From positions 1-64,000 of the forward strand of contig JAGXAB010000014.1 in NCBI GenBank assembly GCA_018971775.1: a stretch of 64,000 nt of DNA, given 5' to 3'. Position numbers and translations under genes: made by a program. The notes below the pieces were generated by a model. The model did not search any database and was not told the origin of the DNA. It was given only the letters and a program-made list of their open reading frames with translations. Below, one piece after another: positions 27,208 to 38,042 of the stretch. Origin of the DNA: Cyanobacteria bacterium REEB67 (GTDB lineage Bacteria > Cyanobacteriota > Vampirovibrionia > Obscuribacterales > Obscuribacteraceae). Positions within the stretch are counted from its first letter, which is position 1, and every line of letters begins with the position of its first letter.

Positions 27208-28179
27208 ATGCAAAAGCGCAGTCAACAGGAATTGTCCGTATCTGGGCAGGAGCTGGATAAACTGGAAGCAAACCGTCGGCGCATCGTCGATTTGCTCGAG
27301 CGTTCTTCACCGGGACCGGGCGTGCGCGGCTCGGTGCTCGAAGGCGTTAAATTGATGCGCGCCGACAGCTCGACTGCCCGGGTGCCGGTGCTCTACGAGC
27401 CGAGCATCGTGGTCGTGGCGCGAGGGCGTAAGCGTGGCTATCTGGGCGGTCAGACCTATATCTATGATCAGAATAACTATCTTGTTCTGTCTGTGCCTAT
27501 GCCCTTCGAATGTGAAACCGAAGTAAGTGCGGAAGGACCGATGTTGGGCGTTTCGATTAAAGTGGACGTGTCGGTGCTCGGGGAGCTACTGATGAAAATG
27601 AATCCGCGCCAGAGCAGCGCCGACAGCGGTGCGCTCGGTATTTTTGCTACACCGCTCGATGAGCGCATGTCAGGCGCGGTCTTGCGTTTGCTCGAATGCA
27701 TGCAGTCGCCGGTAGAGGCCGAAATCCTTGGACCGCAAATCATGCGCGAAATCACCTATCTCGTACTTTGCGGCGAGCAGGGTGGTGCCTTGCTTGCCCT
27801 GATCGCTTTGAACGGACGGATCGGACAGATTCAGCGAGCCGTGCAGCGCATGCACATTCAATACAATCAGGCTCTGGATATCACCGAGCTTGCCGAAGAC
27901 CTGGGCATGAGTGCCTCCGCCTTTCATCACAATTTTAAAGCCGTGACTGCGACATCGCCTTTGCAATATTTGAAAACGATTCGTTTGCATAAAGCGAAAA
28001 TGTTTATGGTGCAGGAAGGCATCGGAGCTGGTGACGCCGCCGAAAGAGTCGGCTATGAGAGCGTCTCGCAATTCAGTCGTGAATTTAAGCGTTTCTTCGG
28101 CGAATCGCCTCTGCAGGAAGTGGCGATCACCAGAGCGCGCCTTGGACTGGAAGCTCCGGTATTGACTCGCATCGAGTAG
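27208..28179 (+). CDS. AraC-family transcriptional regulator with AraC_N domain
   Basis: This 323-residue protein has an N-terminal AraC_N-type effector domain (LYEPSIVVVARGRKRGYLGG, VLSVPMPFECETEVSA) and a C-terminal pair of helix-turn-helix motifs (LAEDLGMSASAFHHNFKAVT, AERVGYESVSQFSREFKRFF). ATG 27208 is used: AAAGG lies seven bases upstream; a longer frame at 27145 crosses the tandem repeats. Relatives of this class usually control a neighbouring oxidoreductase; the divergent SDR is the obvious target. Confidence 0.88.
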   Translation: MQKRSQQELSVSGQELDKLEANRRRIVDLLERSSPGPGVRGSVLEGVKLMRADSSTARVPVLYEPSIVVVARGRKRGYLGGQTYIYDQNNYLVLSVPMPFECETEVSAEGPMLGVSIKVDVSVLGELLMKMNPRQSSADSGALGIFATPLDERMSGAVLRLLECMQSPVEAEILGPQIMREITYLVLCGEQGGALLALIALNGRIGQIQRAVQRMHIQYNQALDITELAEDLGMSASAFHHNFKAVTATSPLQYLKTIRLHKAKMFMVQEGIGAGDAAERVGYESVSQFSREFKRFFGESPLQEVAITRARLGLEAPVLTRIE

Positions 28180-28306
28180 AGCGCCTGACTGCTGGCCCAG
28201 GGAGGATGATCGTATTTATACAGCCGCCGTCATTTTTGGACAGACGCAAATTGACCGCAATTTTCAGTTCTGTTATCTTGGGCTCACTAACACAGGCGGA
28301 GCGCCA

Positions 28307-28909
28307 ATGAATACCCAGTCTCGCAATAGAGTGTTAATAACTTCGCCTTTCACTCCGTCGGTTTTAACGGCTCTGGCGATTGCGCTCGCTCTCCTCGTGC
28401 CCATGGCGCTTCCGCCTCTCTCGGCCCTGGCCAGGCAGGCTTATCCTCCCTATGTCACCAATAAAAAACTCTACGCCGCTCGCGATTTACGAGGCCAGGG
28501 CGCTCCGGATCTGGTCGTCAAAGAGTGGTTGAGCGGCAAAGCCCCCGCCATCAAGGGCAAGGTGGTTCTGATCGATTTCTGGGCTACCTGGTGTCCGCCC
28601 TGTCGCGAACTTATTGCTGAGCTCAATGAATATCAAAAAAAATATGCCGACGACCTCGTCGTCGTAGGCATCACCGATGAGTCGGCCGCCACCGTCCGTG
28701 CATTCATGAAAAAGCAGCCGATTTCTTATCAAATTGGCATCGATCCTGAAAATACGATGAGCGACCGCATCGGTATAAACGGCATCCCGCATGTACTCCT
28801 CATTTCAGCCGATAGCGTCGTGCGCTGGCAGGGCTTCCCGACAGCGGAAGAAGATCCGCTCAGTGAAGAGATAATCGAGCAGGTCATTGCCGCCAGTAAA
28901 GCAAAATAG
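28307..28909 (+). CDS. TlpA-like thioredoxin-fold protein
   Basis: This 200-residue protein has an N-terminal membrane/signal segment (~20-42) and then a thioredoxin-like domain with the active site WATWCPPCRE (~residue 97) and the cis-Pro region GINGIPHVLLI (~163). TlpA/ResA-type proteins reduce disulfides outside the cytoplasm, for example in cytochrome c maturation. No cytochrome genes are nearby. TGAGCCCAAG-type sequence precedes the gene; the ribosome site is GGCGGAG before ATG 28307. Confidence 0.85.
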   Translation: MNTQSRNRVLITSPFTPSVLTALAIALALLVPMALPPLSALARQAYPPYVTNKKLYAARDLRGQGAPDLVVKEWLSGKAPAIKGKVVLIDFWATWCPPCRELIAELNEYQKKYADDLVVVGITDESAATVRAFMKKQPISYQIGIDPENTMSDRIGINGIPHVLLISADSVVRWQGFPTAEEDPLSEEIIEQVIAASKAK

Positions 28910-28943
28910 TTTGTTTTTTTGCTGACTGATTCGAGCTGCCGAG

Positions 28944-29501
28944 CTAAAGGCGGATCATCTCCCCTTCGATAAAGCTCGAGCTGAGCAGATCGATTTCTAC
29001 CGCTTCTTGATCGGCCAGACGAGCCAGGTCTTTGCTCAGGGTGTCGAAGCTGATATTGGCCGGTACGGCGATTTCGGCGTGCATTGTAAACAGCGGTGTG
29101 CCGGTTACCGGTGCATTGACGATATCGGTGTCGAGGCTCTGAAAATTGATATTGAGATCGCGCAGATGCGATGAAATTTTGTGAACGATGCCTTCATGAT
29201 CGGCGCCCGTCAGCGAAATACTGTAGAAGGCGTACCCGGCGAATCGTTCGGTCGGCTGTGCTGTCGTTTTCTTGCAGACGATTGTCAGTCCTTCTCTGGT
29301 CAGTTCATTGAGGGAAAATTCCAGTTCTTCGACCTTTTCCGGCGGCACTGTGACAAGGCTGATCGCGGCGAATTCACCGCCGAGTAGAGTCATGCGGCTG
29401 GCTTCGAGATTGGCGCCGTGGCGGACGACGATTTCGGTCAATCTGGCGACGATGCCGGGACGGTCTTCACCGATGGCGGTGACAAGCAACTGATTTTTCA
29501 T
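28944..29501 (-). CDS. Double ACT-domain protein (GcvR-like)
   Basis: This 185-residue protein consists of two ACT domains, the first beginning LLVTAIGEDRPGIVARLTEI and the second SISLTGADHEGIVHKISSHL. This layout matches glycine cleavage system regulators (GcvR) and related amino-acid-sensing ACT proteins, which act by ligand binding and protein contact rather than DNA binding. AGAGAAATC precedes the ATG. It lies 40 bp upstream of the M13 peptidase 3' end, on the same strand as it. Confidence 0.82.
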   Translation of the reverse strand: MKNQLLVTAIGEDRPGIVARLTEIVVRHGANLEASRMTLLGGEFAAISLVTVPPEKVEELEFSLNELTREGLTIVCKKTTAQPTERFAGYAFYSISLTGADHEGIVHKISSHLRDLNINFQSLDTDIVNAPVTGTPLFTMHAEIAVPANISFDTLSKDLARLADQEAVEIDLLSSSFIEGEMIRL

Positions 29502-29540
29502 GTGATTTCTCTTTCTGTTTATTTTGACGGCAAATGGTGC

Positions 29541-31664
29541 TTACCAGATCTTGGCGCGTTTATCCGGAGCTCGCCACATCGGTGTATCGGCTTTGATATC
29601 GAAGGCTGTGAAAAATTCCTCGAAGTTTATTAGCGGGCCATAAGCGCGGAATTTGCCCGGTGAGTGAGGGTCGACTGTAATCAGTCGTTTGGCTTCGGCG
29701 TCTCTGATATTGATGCGCCAGAGTTGCGAGAAGGATAGGAAAAATCTTTGCTCGGGGGTGAAGCCTTCGACGTTTTTGCGTTTGGCCGGATCTTTTTTGA
29801 GGGCGCGTTGCATGGCGTCGTAAGCGATGCTCACACCGCCTAGATCGGCGATGTTTTCGCCAAGGGTAAGTTTGCCGTTGACATGCAGGCCGGGGAGAGC
29901 TTCGAAAGCATCGTATTCGTCGATGACTTTCTGGGCACGCTTATCGAATTCGGCTGCATCCTTATCGGTCCACCATTCGGCGAGATTGCCGTGGGCGTCG
30001 AAGTGGCGGCCCTGGTCGTCGTAACCGTGGGTAATCTCGTGGCCGATGACCGCGCCGATGGCGCCGTAATTGACGGGATCGTCCATGCTCAGATCGAAGA
30101 AGGGCGGTTGAAGAATGCCGGCGGGGAAAACGATTTCATTCATCAGGGGGTTGAAATAGGCATTCACTGTCGGTGGTGTCATCTCCCACTCGCTCTTATC
30201 GACCGGTTTGCCGACGCGCACCGTTTTGCGATTGATTTCGAAAACTTCGGCTCGCTCTACATTACCAAAGTAGTCGTCGCTATCAATCACGACCGAGCTG
30301 TAATCGCGAAATTTATCTGGACAGCCGATTTTAGTGACGAAGCGATCGAATTTAAGCATCGCCTTTTTGCGCGTCTCATCGCCCATCCAGTCCAGTTTTT
30401 GCAAATGGTCGGCAAAAACCTCCTTGAGGTTTGCGACCAGTTCCTGCATGCGCGCTTTAGCCGAGGGTGGGAAATATTTTTCGACATAGAGTTGGCCGAG
30501 CGCCTCACCGATGGTGCGGTCGATGATCTTGGCCGAGCGCTTCCAGCGCGGTTCCTGCTGCTCCTGACCGCTGAGAGTCTTGCCGAAGAAGTAGAAATTT
30601 TCGTTCTCCACTTCTTCATGCAGGAAGGGCGCTGCGTTGTGCAGTACTTGCCAGCGCAGATAGGTCTTCCAATCCGCAAGAGGGCGCTCTTTGACGAGCT
30701 TGTTCATTGCTTCGAAAAATTCCGGCTGGCCGACGACGGCATAGGGAATCTCGGCGATGCCGCGATCATTTAAATAGAGTTTCCAGGGGATGGACGGTCC
30801 ACTTTCAACCAGCTTGCTGATTGTCACTTTATTGTAGTTTTTGATCGGATCGCGCAGGTCGACCCGTGAGCGACTGGCTTTAGCCAGGGCTGTTTCGACT
30901 TCCATAACGGTCGCCGCATTCTTCGCCGCGTTGGCTTCACTGTCTCCGAGCAGGGTAAACATTTTTTTCAGGTGCGCCAGATAAGCGGTGCGCTGGGTGG
31001 CGAATGACTCGGTCAAATAATAATCGCGGTCGGGCAGGCTCAAGCCGCCCTGGCCGAGCTGAAAAGCGTAAATGTCACTGTCCTTGGCATCGGGGTCGAC
31101 ACTGGTATCGAATACGCTACCAATACCTTTTTTGTGAAAATCGGCCAGGACCTTAAAAAGATCATCGTTATTCTTGATGCTTTCGACCTGGGCCAGTTCG
31201 CTTTTAATCGGCTCGAAACGTTTTTTCTCCAGCAATTCGGTGTTCATTGCCGAGGCGAAGAAATTACCAATCTGGATTTTCGGTGTATTGGCTTTGCCTG
31301 CTGCTTCTTTGCCGGTGCTCTGGCTGCGCGCTTCTTCGAGAATGCCATGGATCAGATAGTTGTTGCGCTCGGCCAATTCGGCGAAGCTTCCCCAGCGTGA
31401 TTTGTCGGCCGGGACAGGATTGTTTTTGACCCAGGTGCCGCTGGCATAGTGATAAAAATCATTGGCGGGCTTGACCGATTTATCCATGTAGTCGACGGAA
31501 AACTTGGGGATTTTTGGTTCTTTTTCGGTCAAAGTCGTGGTCGCTGCACTTTTGCTGGGCGCCGCCTGGGAGAGCGCGTCCGCTCCGTTCAACCGCGCTA
31601 TCGGTGCGCCGCCGACAAGCGCGCAAGAGAGGGCGACGGCTATTTTTAAAGTGGCTCTTTGCAT
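29541..31664 (-). CDS. M13-family (neprilysin-like) zinc metallopeptidase
   Basis: This 707-residue protein begins with a signal peptide (ATLKIAVALSCALVGGAPIA). It has the M13 N-terminal domain (KPANDFYHYASGTWVKNNPV), the NAYFNP substrate-binding motif, the zinc site HEITH (~residue 540) in GAVIGHEITHGYDDQG and the third zinc ligand in ENIADLGG (~600). The C-terminal RAPDKRAKIW matches the usual C-[RK]xW-type end, although the cysteine is missing. M13 enzymes cleave small peptides outside the cell. ATG 31664 has AAGGAA upstream; the frame extends to 31748 without a ribosome site. Confidence 0.93.
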   Translation of the reverse strand: MQRATLKIAVALSCALVGGAPIARLNGADALSQAAPSKSAATTTLTEKEPKIPKFSVDYMDKSVKPANDFYHYASGTWVKNNPVPADKSRWGSFAELAERNNYLIHGILEEARSQSTGKEAAGKANTPKIQIGNFFASAMNTELLEKKRFEPIKSELAQVESIKNNDDLFKVLADFHKKGIGSVFDTSVDPDAKDSDIYAFQLGQGGLSLPDRDYYLTESFATQRTAYLAHLKKMFTLLGDSEANAAKNAATVMEVETALAKASRSRVDLRDPIKNYNKVTISKLVESGPSIPWKLYLNDRGIAEIPYAVVGQPEFFEAMNKLVKERPLADWKTYLRWQVLHNAAPFLHEEVENENFYFFGKTLSGQEQQEPRWKRSAKIIDRTIGEALGQLYVEKYFPPSAKARMQELVANLKEVFADHLQKLDWMGDETRKKAMLKFDRFVTKIGCPDKFRDYSSVVIDSDDYFGNVERAEVFEINRKTVRVGKPVDKSEWEMTPPTVNAYFNPLMNEIVFPAGILQPPFFDLSMDDPVNYGAIGAVIGHEITHGYDDQGRHFDAHGNLAEWWTDKDAAEFDKRAQKVIDEYDAFEALPGLHVNGKLTLGENIADLGGVSIAYDAMQRALKKDPAKRKNVEGFTPEQRFFLSFSQLWRINIRDAEAKRLITVDPHSPGKFRAYGPLINFEEFFTAFDIKADTPMWRAPDKRAKIW

Positions 31665-31776
31665 CGAAAGGTTCCTTCTATTCCGGCCGGTTGGCTTATC
31701 GGCGCCGGGCAGGCGCACGGAGGACATCCACTGGCGTGTATGTGACAAGGGTAGAGATTAGCATATAAAATGAGCC

Positions 31777-34125
31777 TTAGTGGCTGACCGGCAAGCGAAC
31801 CCAGAAGGTGCTGCCCTGGCCCTCGACGCTGTCCAGCCCAATCCTGCCGCCCTGTTGCTCCACCAGTGCTTTACAGATGGCAAGACCGAGGCCGTTGCCG
31901 CCTTTTTCCGTGCGATCGCTGGCCGTCACCTGGCCGAAGCGTCGAAAAATTGTATTGAAGAACTCAGCAGGCACGCCGCGCCCCTGGTCTCTGATTGATA
32001 TTTGCAAACTCCGGCCGCCATCCGATTCTTGATAGTCACTGGCTGAAAATTCTACATAGCTGCCCGGCGACGAGAATTTTATGGCATTGGAAACAAGATT
32101 GAGCAATACCTGCAGCATCTTATCGCTGTCCAGAGCGACGACTTTGTCGGTCGGTAAAACGCGCAGTTCGATTTTCGCTTGATCTGCAAGCGGTTTGAGC
32201 AATTCGCGGCATTGGTCGAAAAGCTCCTGGATGCGGGTGTCGGTTATAGTCGCGGTGACTGCCTTCGATTCTATTGTGTCCAGATTGAGCAAATCTTTGA
32301 TCAATTTGAGCAAATAAGTGCTGCTCGAAAAGGCCGTTCGCGTCAGTTCTTGCCTTTCTTCCAGCGTTAGTTGTCCGCTCGCGAGAAGCGAGAGGGCGCC
32401 ATGAATGCTTGTCAGGGGAGCGCGTAAATCGTGACTGACGATCGCCACCATCTCCGATTTGCTTTCGGAGGCATCGAGGGCGGCCCTGGTTGCCGCGCTC
32501 AATTCCTCTGAATAAACCGCGAGGTCAAAGTTAAGGCGCTTCAATTCGTCCATCTGCTTTTGTAACTGTTCTCTCTTATCGCGTTCAGCGATCGTCAAAG
32601 AACGCTCCAACAGTCGGGTGCGCAATTCCAGGACGCTGTTGATTTCGGCCGGCAGCCACGGGCGCGAGTGGCCGTCGACCTGTTGTCTCCAGGCCTCAAA
32701 AGAAGCACGTGGATGGATCCTTTTGTCTTCATCCAGGCTCGCGCTATACTGCGGCGAGCCAGCCCAGGTAATCTCTCGTGGACGTTCCTGGCGGAACCAG
32801 GCCAGCCAGCGCTCACCATTTTCGGAGATCTTCACGGCGAGCAAGCCGCTCGCTTGTGCCTTGTAGCTTTGCGCGTCGGCAACTCTCTCGCTCAAGCAAT
32901 CAGTAGCGGCGATGGTCAGGTCGCTTTGCGTTTTTAGATAAGTGAAAAGTTCGCCTAGTTCGGCGGCTGTAGGGGTGATGCCGCAGCTCAGTGAATGCTC
33001 TCTCTCTATAATGGCCCCTCCGCTCGCTTCGCAGACACCGAGCAAATGGTCGCCAGCTGCGATTAGAGCGGCGGGAAGATCTTGCGCCTGGGCAATTTCG
33101 TGCAGAAGGTGATCAACTTTTTCCTGCAAAATTTCCTGATATTCATTTGTCGCGGCGGCTTCCAGCTCGGTTAGTTTGAGCGAGCCTAACCGGGCGAGAA
33201 AATCGCAGGTCGTTCTTTGTTGATAATTGACATGGCGAGGAGTGCTGTGGTGACAGGCGATCAGGCCGCGTAATTCTCCGTTTTCGCCAAGCAGTGATAT
33301 CGACATCGAGGCTGCCACCTTCATATTGCGCAAATACTCGGCATGAACAGGCGACATGCTGCGCAAAATAGCTTTGGAAAGGTCGAGGGGCTGGGCGCGG
33401 GTTTGATCGTCATTGCCTTGATCAAGCCGCTTGAGCATAGCCGGACTGCTGTCCACATCGACCAGCAAGCGCAGCCGATTTTTTTCATAGAGAACGCGTG
33501 CCTGAGCGGGGATGTCGGTCGCCGGAAAGTGCAAACCGAGGTAAGACTCCATGTGGTCTCCACAGGCTTCGGCAAGTACCTTACCGCTCCAGTCTGGTTC
33601 GAAGCTATAGATCATCACCCGGTCGAAGCCTATCAATTTGTGCGTCAACGCCGCCATGCGCTGGAAAAGCTCGGCGCTAGTGTGGCATTTCAGGGTTTCG
33701 GATATGGCCTGATAGGAGACCCGGAAAAACTCCATGGCGTTGATCGCCAGCTCCGTCTCGGAGCGCTCGAGCTCGATTATGAGCAGGCCGTCGCTGCGGT
33801 GCAGGGCGGCATCGAAATCGACCGCCCTCGGCCGGCAGGACAATTTCCAGTGCAATGGATTGAGGTTTTCGGGTGATTGTTTGCTCAGCGCCATTTGCAG
33901 GTCGGCGACTTGCAGGTCGCCGAGTAGAGAATCCAGCGCCTGGCCAAGAAGCTCTTCGCAGGCAATGCCGAGAACCGCAGCCGTATTGTCGCTGGCCTGA
34001 AGGATGCGCATTTCGCCTTCATCTACGGCCAGGAGCACACCGTGTGACTGGATCGAGCCGGGGATGTGAATCGGTTCGTCGGCGCAGAGGGAGAGGTCTG
34101 GGTTCTCTTGAGCAGCTTGGTTCAT
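31777..34125 (-). CDS. Bacteriophytochrome histidine kinase
   Basis: This 782-residue protein has PAS-GAF-PHY-HisKA-HATPase order. Cys14 in LCADEPIHIPGSIQSHG is the biliverdin-attachment position of bacteriophytochromes. The GAF domain contains FPATDIPAQAR and CHHSTPRHVNYQQRT (chromophore pocket His), and the PHY tongue has PRASFEAWRQ. The kinase has VSHDLRAPLTSIHG, NLVSNAIKFSSPG and GNGLGLAICKALVEQQGG. All landmark residues for a red/far-red photosensor are present. No heme oxygenase for chromophore synthesis and no response regulator are in this window, so its partner must be elsewhere. Confidence 0.95.
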   Translation of the reverse strand: MNQAAQENPDLSLCADEPIHIPGSIQSHGVLLAVDEGEMRILQASDNTAAVLGIACEELLGQALDSLLGDLQVADLQMALSKQSPENLNPLHWKLSCRPRAVDFDAALHRSDGLLIIELERSETELAINAMEFFRVSYQAISETLKCHTSAELFQRMAALTHKLIGFDRVMIYSFEPDWSGKVLAEACGDHMESYLGLHFPATDIPAQARVLYEKNRLRLLVDVDSSPAMLKRLDQGNDDQTRAQPLDLSKAILRSMSPVHAEYLRNMKVAASMSISLLGENGELRGLIACHHSTPRHVNYQQRTTCDFLARLGSLKLTELEAAATNEYQEILQEKVDHLLHEIAQAQDLPAALIAAGDHLLGVCEASGGAIIEREHSLSCGITPTAAELGELFTYLKTQSDLTIAATDCLSERVADAQSYKAQASGLLAVKISENGERWLAWFRQERPREITWAGSPQYSASLDEDKRIHPRASFEAWRQQVDGHSRPWLPAEINSVLELRTRLLERSLTIAERDKREQLQKQMDELKRLNFDLAVYSEELSAATRAALDASESKSEMVAIVSHDLRAPLTSIHGALSLLASGQLTLEERQELTRTAFSSSTYLLKLIKDLLNLDTIESKAVTATITDTRIQELFDQCRELLKPLADQAKIELRVLPTDKVVALDSDKMLQVLLNLVSNAIKFSSPGSYVEFSASDYQESDGGRSLQISIRDQGRGVPAEFFNTIFRRFGQVTASDRTEKGGNGLGLAICKALVEQQGGRIGLDSVEGQGSTFWVRLPVSH

Positions 34126-34544
34126 CCGTCATGCCTCAGTATTGTTTTCAAATTTGCAATGCCTGGATTACCTACTTACTTACTTACTTGCTTTGTTAGT
34201 TACTTCTCTGGATTATAGCGGTTTTGCCTGGTTCGTGCGGCACGCTTCGGGTTTGTCAGCCCTGCACTTTTGCCGGTACGCACCTTTAGAGCTTCGTTCT
34301 CTTAAGCGTAGTGGTGTCGTATGTGGTGCAAGTTCTGATTAGAGTACAACCCTCTTCCCCGGCTTGACCGTAACCGCTCGCTTTGCCACAATTGGAACCA
34401 ACAGCCAGATCGAGGTGTTTGCCAACGGGCATCTTCGATCGAGATGCTCGTCGTCGAGATAAATAATTTCGAGATAAAAAGGCGGGAGATACACGATGCG
34501 AAGATATTTTTGCCGAGACAAATCAGTTTACGAAGGAGATTCTT
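34126..34544. other. Intergenic region between phytochrome and isochorismatase genes
   Basis: This 419-bp stretch holds a short CTTA microsatellite (34172-34190, about four and a half units) near the phytochrome start and otherwise no supported gene. A 60-codon minus frame at 34339-34521 has no ribosome site. The GAAGGAG before GTG 34545 belongs to the next gene. Confidence 0.5.
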
Positions 34545-35159
34545 GTGCCCAAGTACAACAAACTATCAAAGGACGACGCTGCTGTATTGCTGGTCGATCA
34601 CCAGGCCGGCTTGCTTTCGCTCGTGCGCGATTTTTCGCCCGATGAATTTAAAAACAATGTCCTTGCCCTCGCTGACGTGGCCAGATTTTTCAATCTGCCC
34701 ACGATTTTGACGACTAGTTTTGATCAGGGACCGAATGGGCCGATCGTGCCCGAACTGAAGGCGATGTTCCCCGACGCTCCCTTCATCGCCAGGCCCGGGC
34801 AGATCAACGCCTGGGATAATAGCGATTTTGTCGACGCCGTCAAAAGGACAGGCCGTAAACAATTGATCATCGCCGGTGTAGTCACCGACGTCTGTGTCGC
34901 CTTTCCGGCTTTGTCGGCGATGGAGGAGGGTTTTGAGGTTTTTGTCGTCACCGATGCCTCGGGCACTTTCAATACCACCGTACGCGACGCCGCCTGGAGC
35001 CGCATGACTGCCAACGGCGCCCAGCTGATGAACTGGTTCAGCGTCGCCTGCGAATTGCACCGTGACTGGCGTAATGATATCGAGGGTCTCGGTGCTCTGC
35101 TTTCCAAGCATCTACCCGCTTATGCCAATTTGATGCAGAGTTTTGGTGTGAAAAGATAG
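34545..35159 (+). CDS. Isochorismatase-family hydrolase (YcaC-like)
   Basis: This 204-residue protein has the cysteine-hydrolase triad region: Asp in LLVDHQAGLL (~18) and nucleophile Cys in GVVTDVCVAFPAL (~123), with a cis-peptide Val-Thr just before it. The sequence around FFNLPTILTTS and AWSRM resembles YcaC-type hydrolases of unknown substrate. The GTG start has GAAGGAG six bases upstream. It is a single gene followed by a strong terminator. Confidence 0.88.
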   Translation: MPKYNKLSKDDAAVLLVDHQAGLLSLVRDFSPDEFKNNVLALADVARFFNLPTILTTSFDQGPNGPIVPELKAMFPDAPFIARPGQINAWDNSDFVDAVKRTGRKQLIIAGVVTDVCVAFPALSAMEEGFEVFVVTDASGTFNTTVRDAAWSRMTANGAQLMNWFSVACELHRDWRNDIEGLGALLSKHLPAYANLMQSFGVKR

Positions 35160-35202
35160 ACGCCGCCCCTCTCAGCCAGGCCGGCACAACATCCAGCCCG
35201 GC

Positions 35203-35235
35203 AAGCCGGCCGATTAATTCGGTCGGCTTTTTTTT
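35203..35235 (+). terminator. Rho-independent terminator after the isochorismatase gene
   Basis: Arms AAGCCGGCCGA and TCGGTCGGCTT flank a five-base loop and are followed by a T-run. One G-T pair occurs in the stem. Confidence 0.88.
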
Positions 35236-35277
35236 GCATTTAACAGTTTCGTCACAACACAGTCGTTGAAAGGACTT

Positions 35278-36978
<1,701 letters not shown>

Positions 36979-37028
36979 GCGACGGTTTTACTTGATTTAT
37001 CAGCTGGCATATTTTGCAACTGAATTAT

Positions 37029-37385
37029 TTAACGCCACCATTCGTGGTGATAGCAGGCGCGCGGACCACAATAGCGATTGTTGTAGGCGTTGTAGCCGCC
37101 GTTGACATAACCATAAGGCATGGCACCTGCTGACCAGGGGGTCTGGCCGTTGTAACCGTAGGCGCCGTAAGCACCGTAGTTGCTATATGGGTTGTTGTAG
37201 TTGTTATACAAGTACGGATTGTATGCCGCCGATTGGTTTTGCAGATACATCTGCATCGCTAATTGGTTAAGATATCTGTTGTTGTTGTTGTTGTTTGCCA
37301 TGGCCGGCGAAGCCGCTATACAGGCCACTGAAGCTGCAGTAAGCGCTGCAGAAAGAGCCATTGCTTTGATGTTTTTGATACCCAT
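37029..37385 (-). CDS. Small secreted Asn/Tyr-rich protein
   Basis: This 118-residue protein has a signal peptide (about residues 1-30, ending SPAMA) and a mature part built almost only from Asn, Tyr, Gly, Ala and Pro, with runs such as NNNNNN and NNYNNPYSNYGAYGAYGY. The last 20 residues contain two cysteines and a His/Trp-rich end (YHHEWWR). It is probably a surface or matrix protein; similar compositions can self-assemble. AGGGGAGGCTAAAATC precedes the ATG, a good ribosome site. There is no known family. Confidence 0.7.
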   Translation of the reverse strand: MGIKNIKAMALSAALTAASVACIAASPAMANNNNNNRYLNQLAMQMYLQNQSAAYNPYLYNNYNNPYSNYGAYGAYGYNGQTPWSAGAMPYGYVNGGYNAYNNRYCGPRACYHHEWWR

Positions 37386-37794
37386 GATTTTAGCCTCCCC
37401 TATCCAGGAATCAGGCTGCCCGGGTAGGAATTTAGAAAGTTGATTTTGGAATTTGAAGAATTGGTTTCAGCTGTCTGATTGAAAGATGCCGTCTAACTAA
37501 GGCCCGCACCTGATATTTCAATTTGTTACCTTTCCGTTTTCTACACTTTATATAGACGTATATTCTGGAAAAAGTTTCTGCCTTACCTTGTCTTTTAATC
37601 GAAGAAGTCTTTTTCGCTTTGGTGGCATATCTAGTGTCATTTGCTGCAACCAATATGCTTCAAATCGTCTATTAATGCAGGCTTATTGGGTCTTTGAGTA
37701 GGCTGCGACCCCTGTTGTCCGTCGACCTTAAGTCTTGCGGGCTTGCCTATGAGGCGCTAATTGACCTAAACTGTGTGACCCGAGAGGTTACAGC
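37386..37794. other. Intergenic region
   Basis: This 409-bp stretch shows no supported gene. A 73-codon minus frame (37432-37653) is basic and without a ribosome site, and is taken as chance. The region holds the promoters of the flanking divergent genes, which I cannot place. Confidence 0.45.
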
Positions 37795-38019
37795 ATGAAC
37801 AAGGCCAAAAAGATTTGTAAGTCGGTCGCCAGGGTCGTCCATCGCCTGGAGCAGGCCCAGAACCGGATCGATGACTGTGTTGAGCTGGTCGAAAAGCTTG
37901 AAAAGTGGCCGGAGAAGAAAGAAGATTTGCTTTCAGCTCGTGATGACGCCGATAAGGCCATTGTCAAACTGAACGAGCTAATTGTGGCCATTGAAGAAGC
38001 AGACAGCGCGGAAAATTAG
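37795..38019 (+). CDS. Small helical (coiled-coil-like) protein
   Basis: The 74-residue product is highly charged and predicted helical, with heptad-like leucines and valines (VARVVHRLEQAQNRIDDCVE, LVEKLEKWPEKKEDLL). GAGAGG stands eight bases before the ATG. It lies 23 bp before a TPR gene on the same strand, suggesting one transcript. The function is unknown. Confidence 0.6.
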   Translation: MNKAKKICKSVARVVHRLEQAQNRIDDCVELVEKLEKWPEKKEDLLSARDDADKAIVKLNELIVAIEEADSAEN

Positions 38020-38042
38020 GGGAAATGGTCGGAAAGGGAAAA

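Noticed and set aside
37432-37653. 73-codon minus-strand frame
   Set aside because: It is basic and low in complexity, lacks a ribosome site, and looks like chance in an AT-rich gap.
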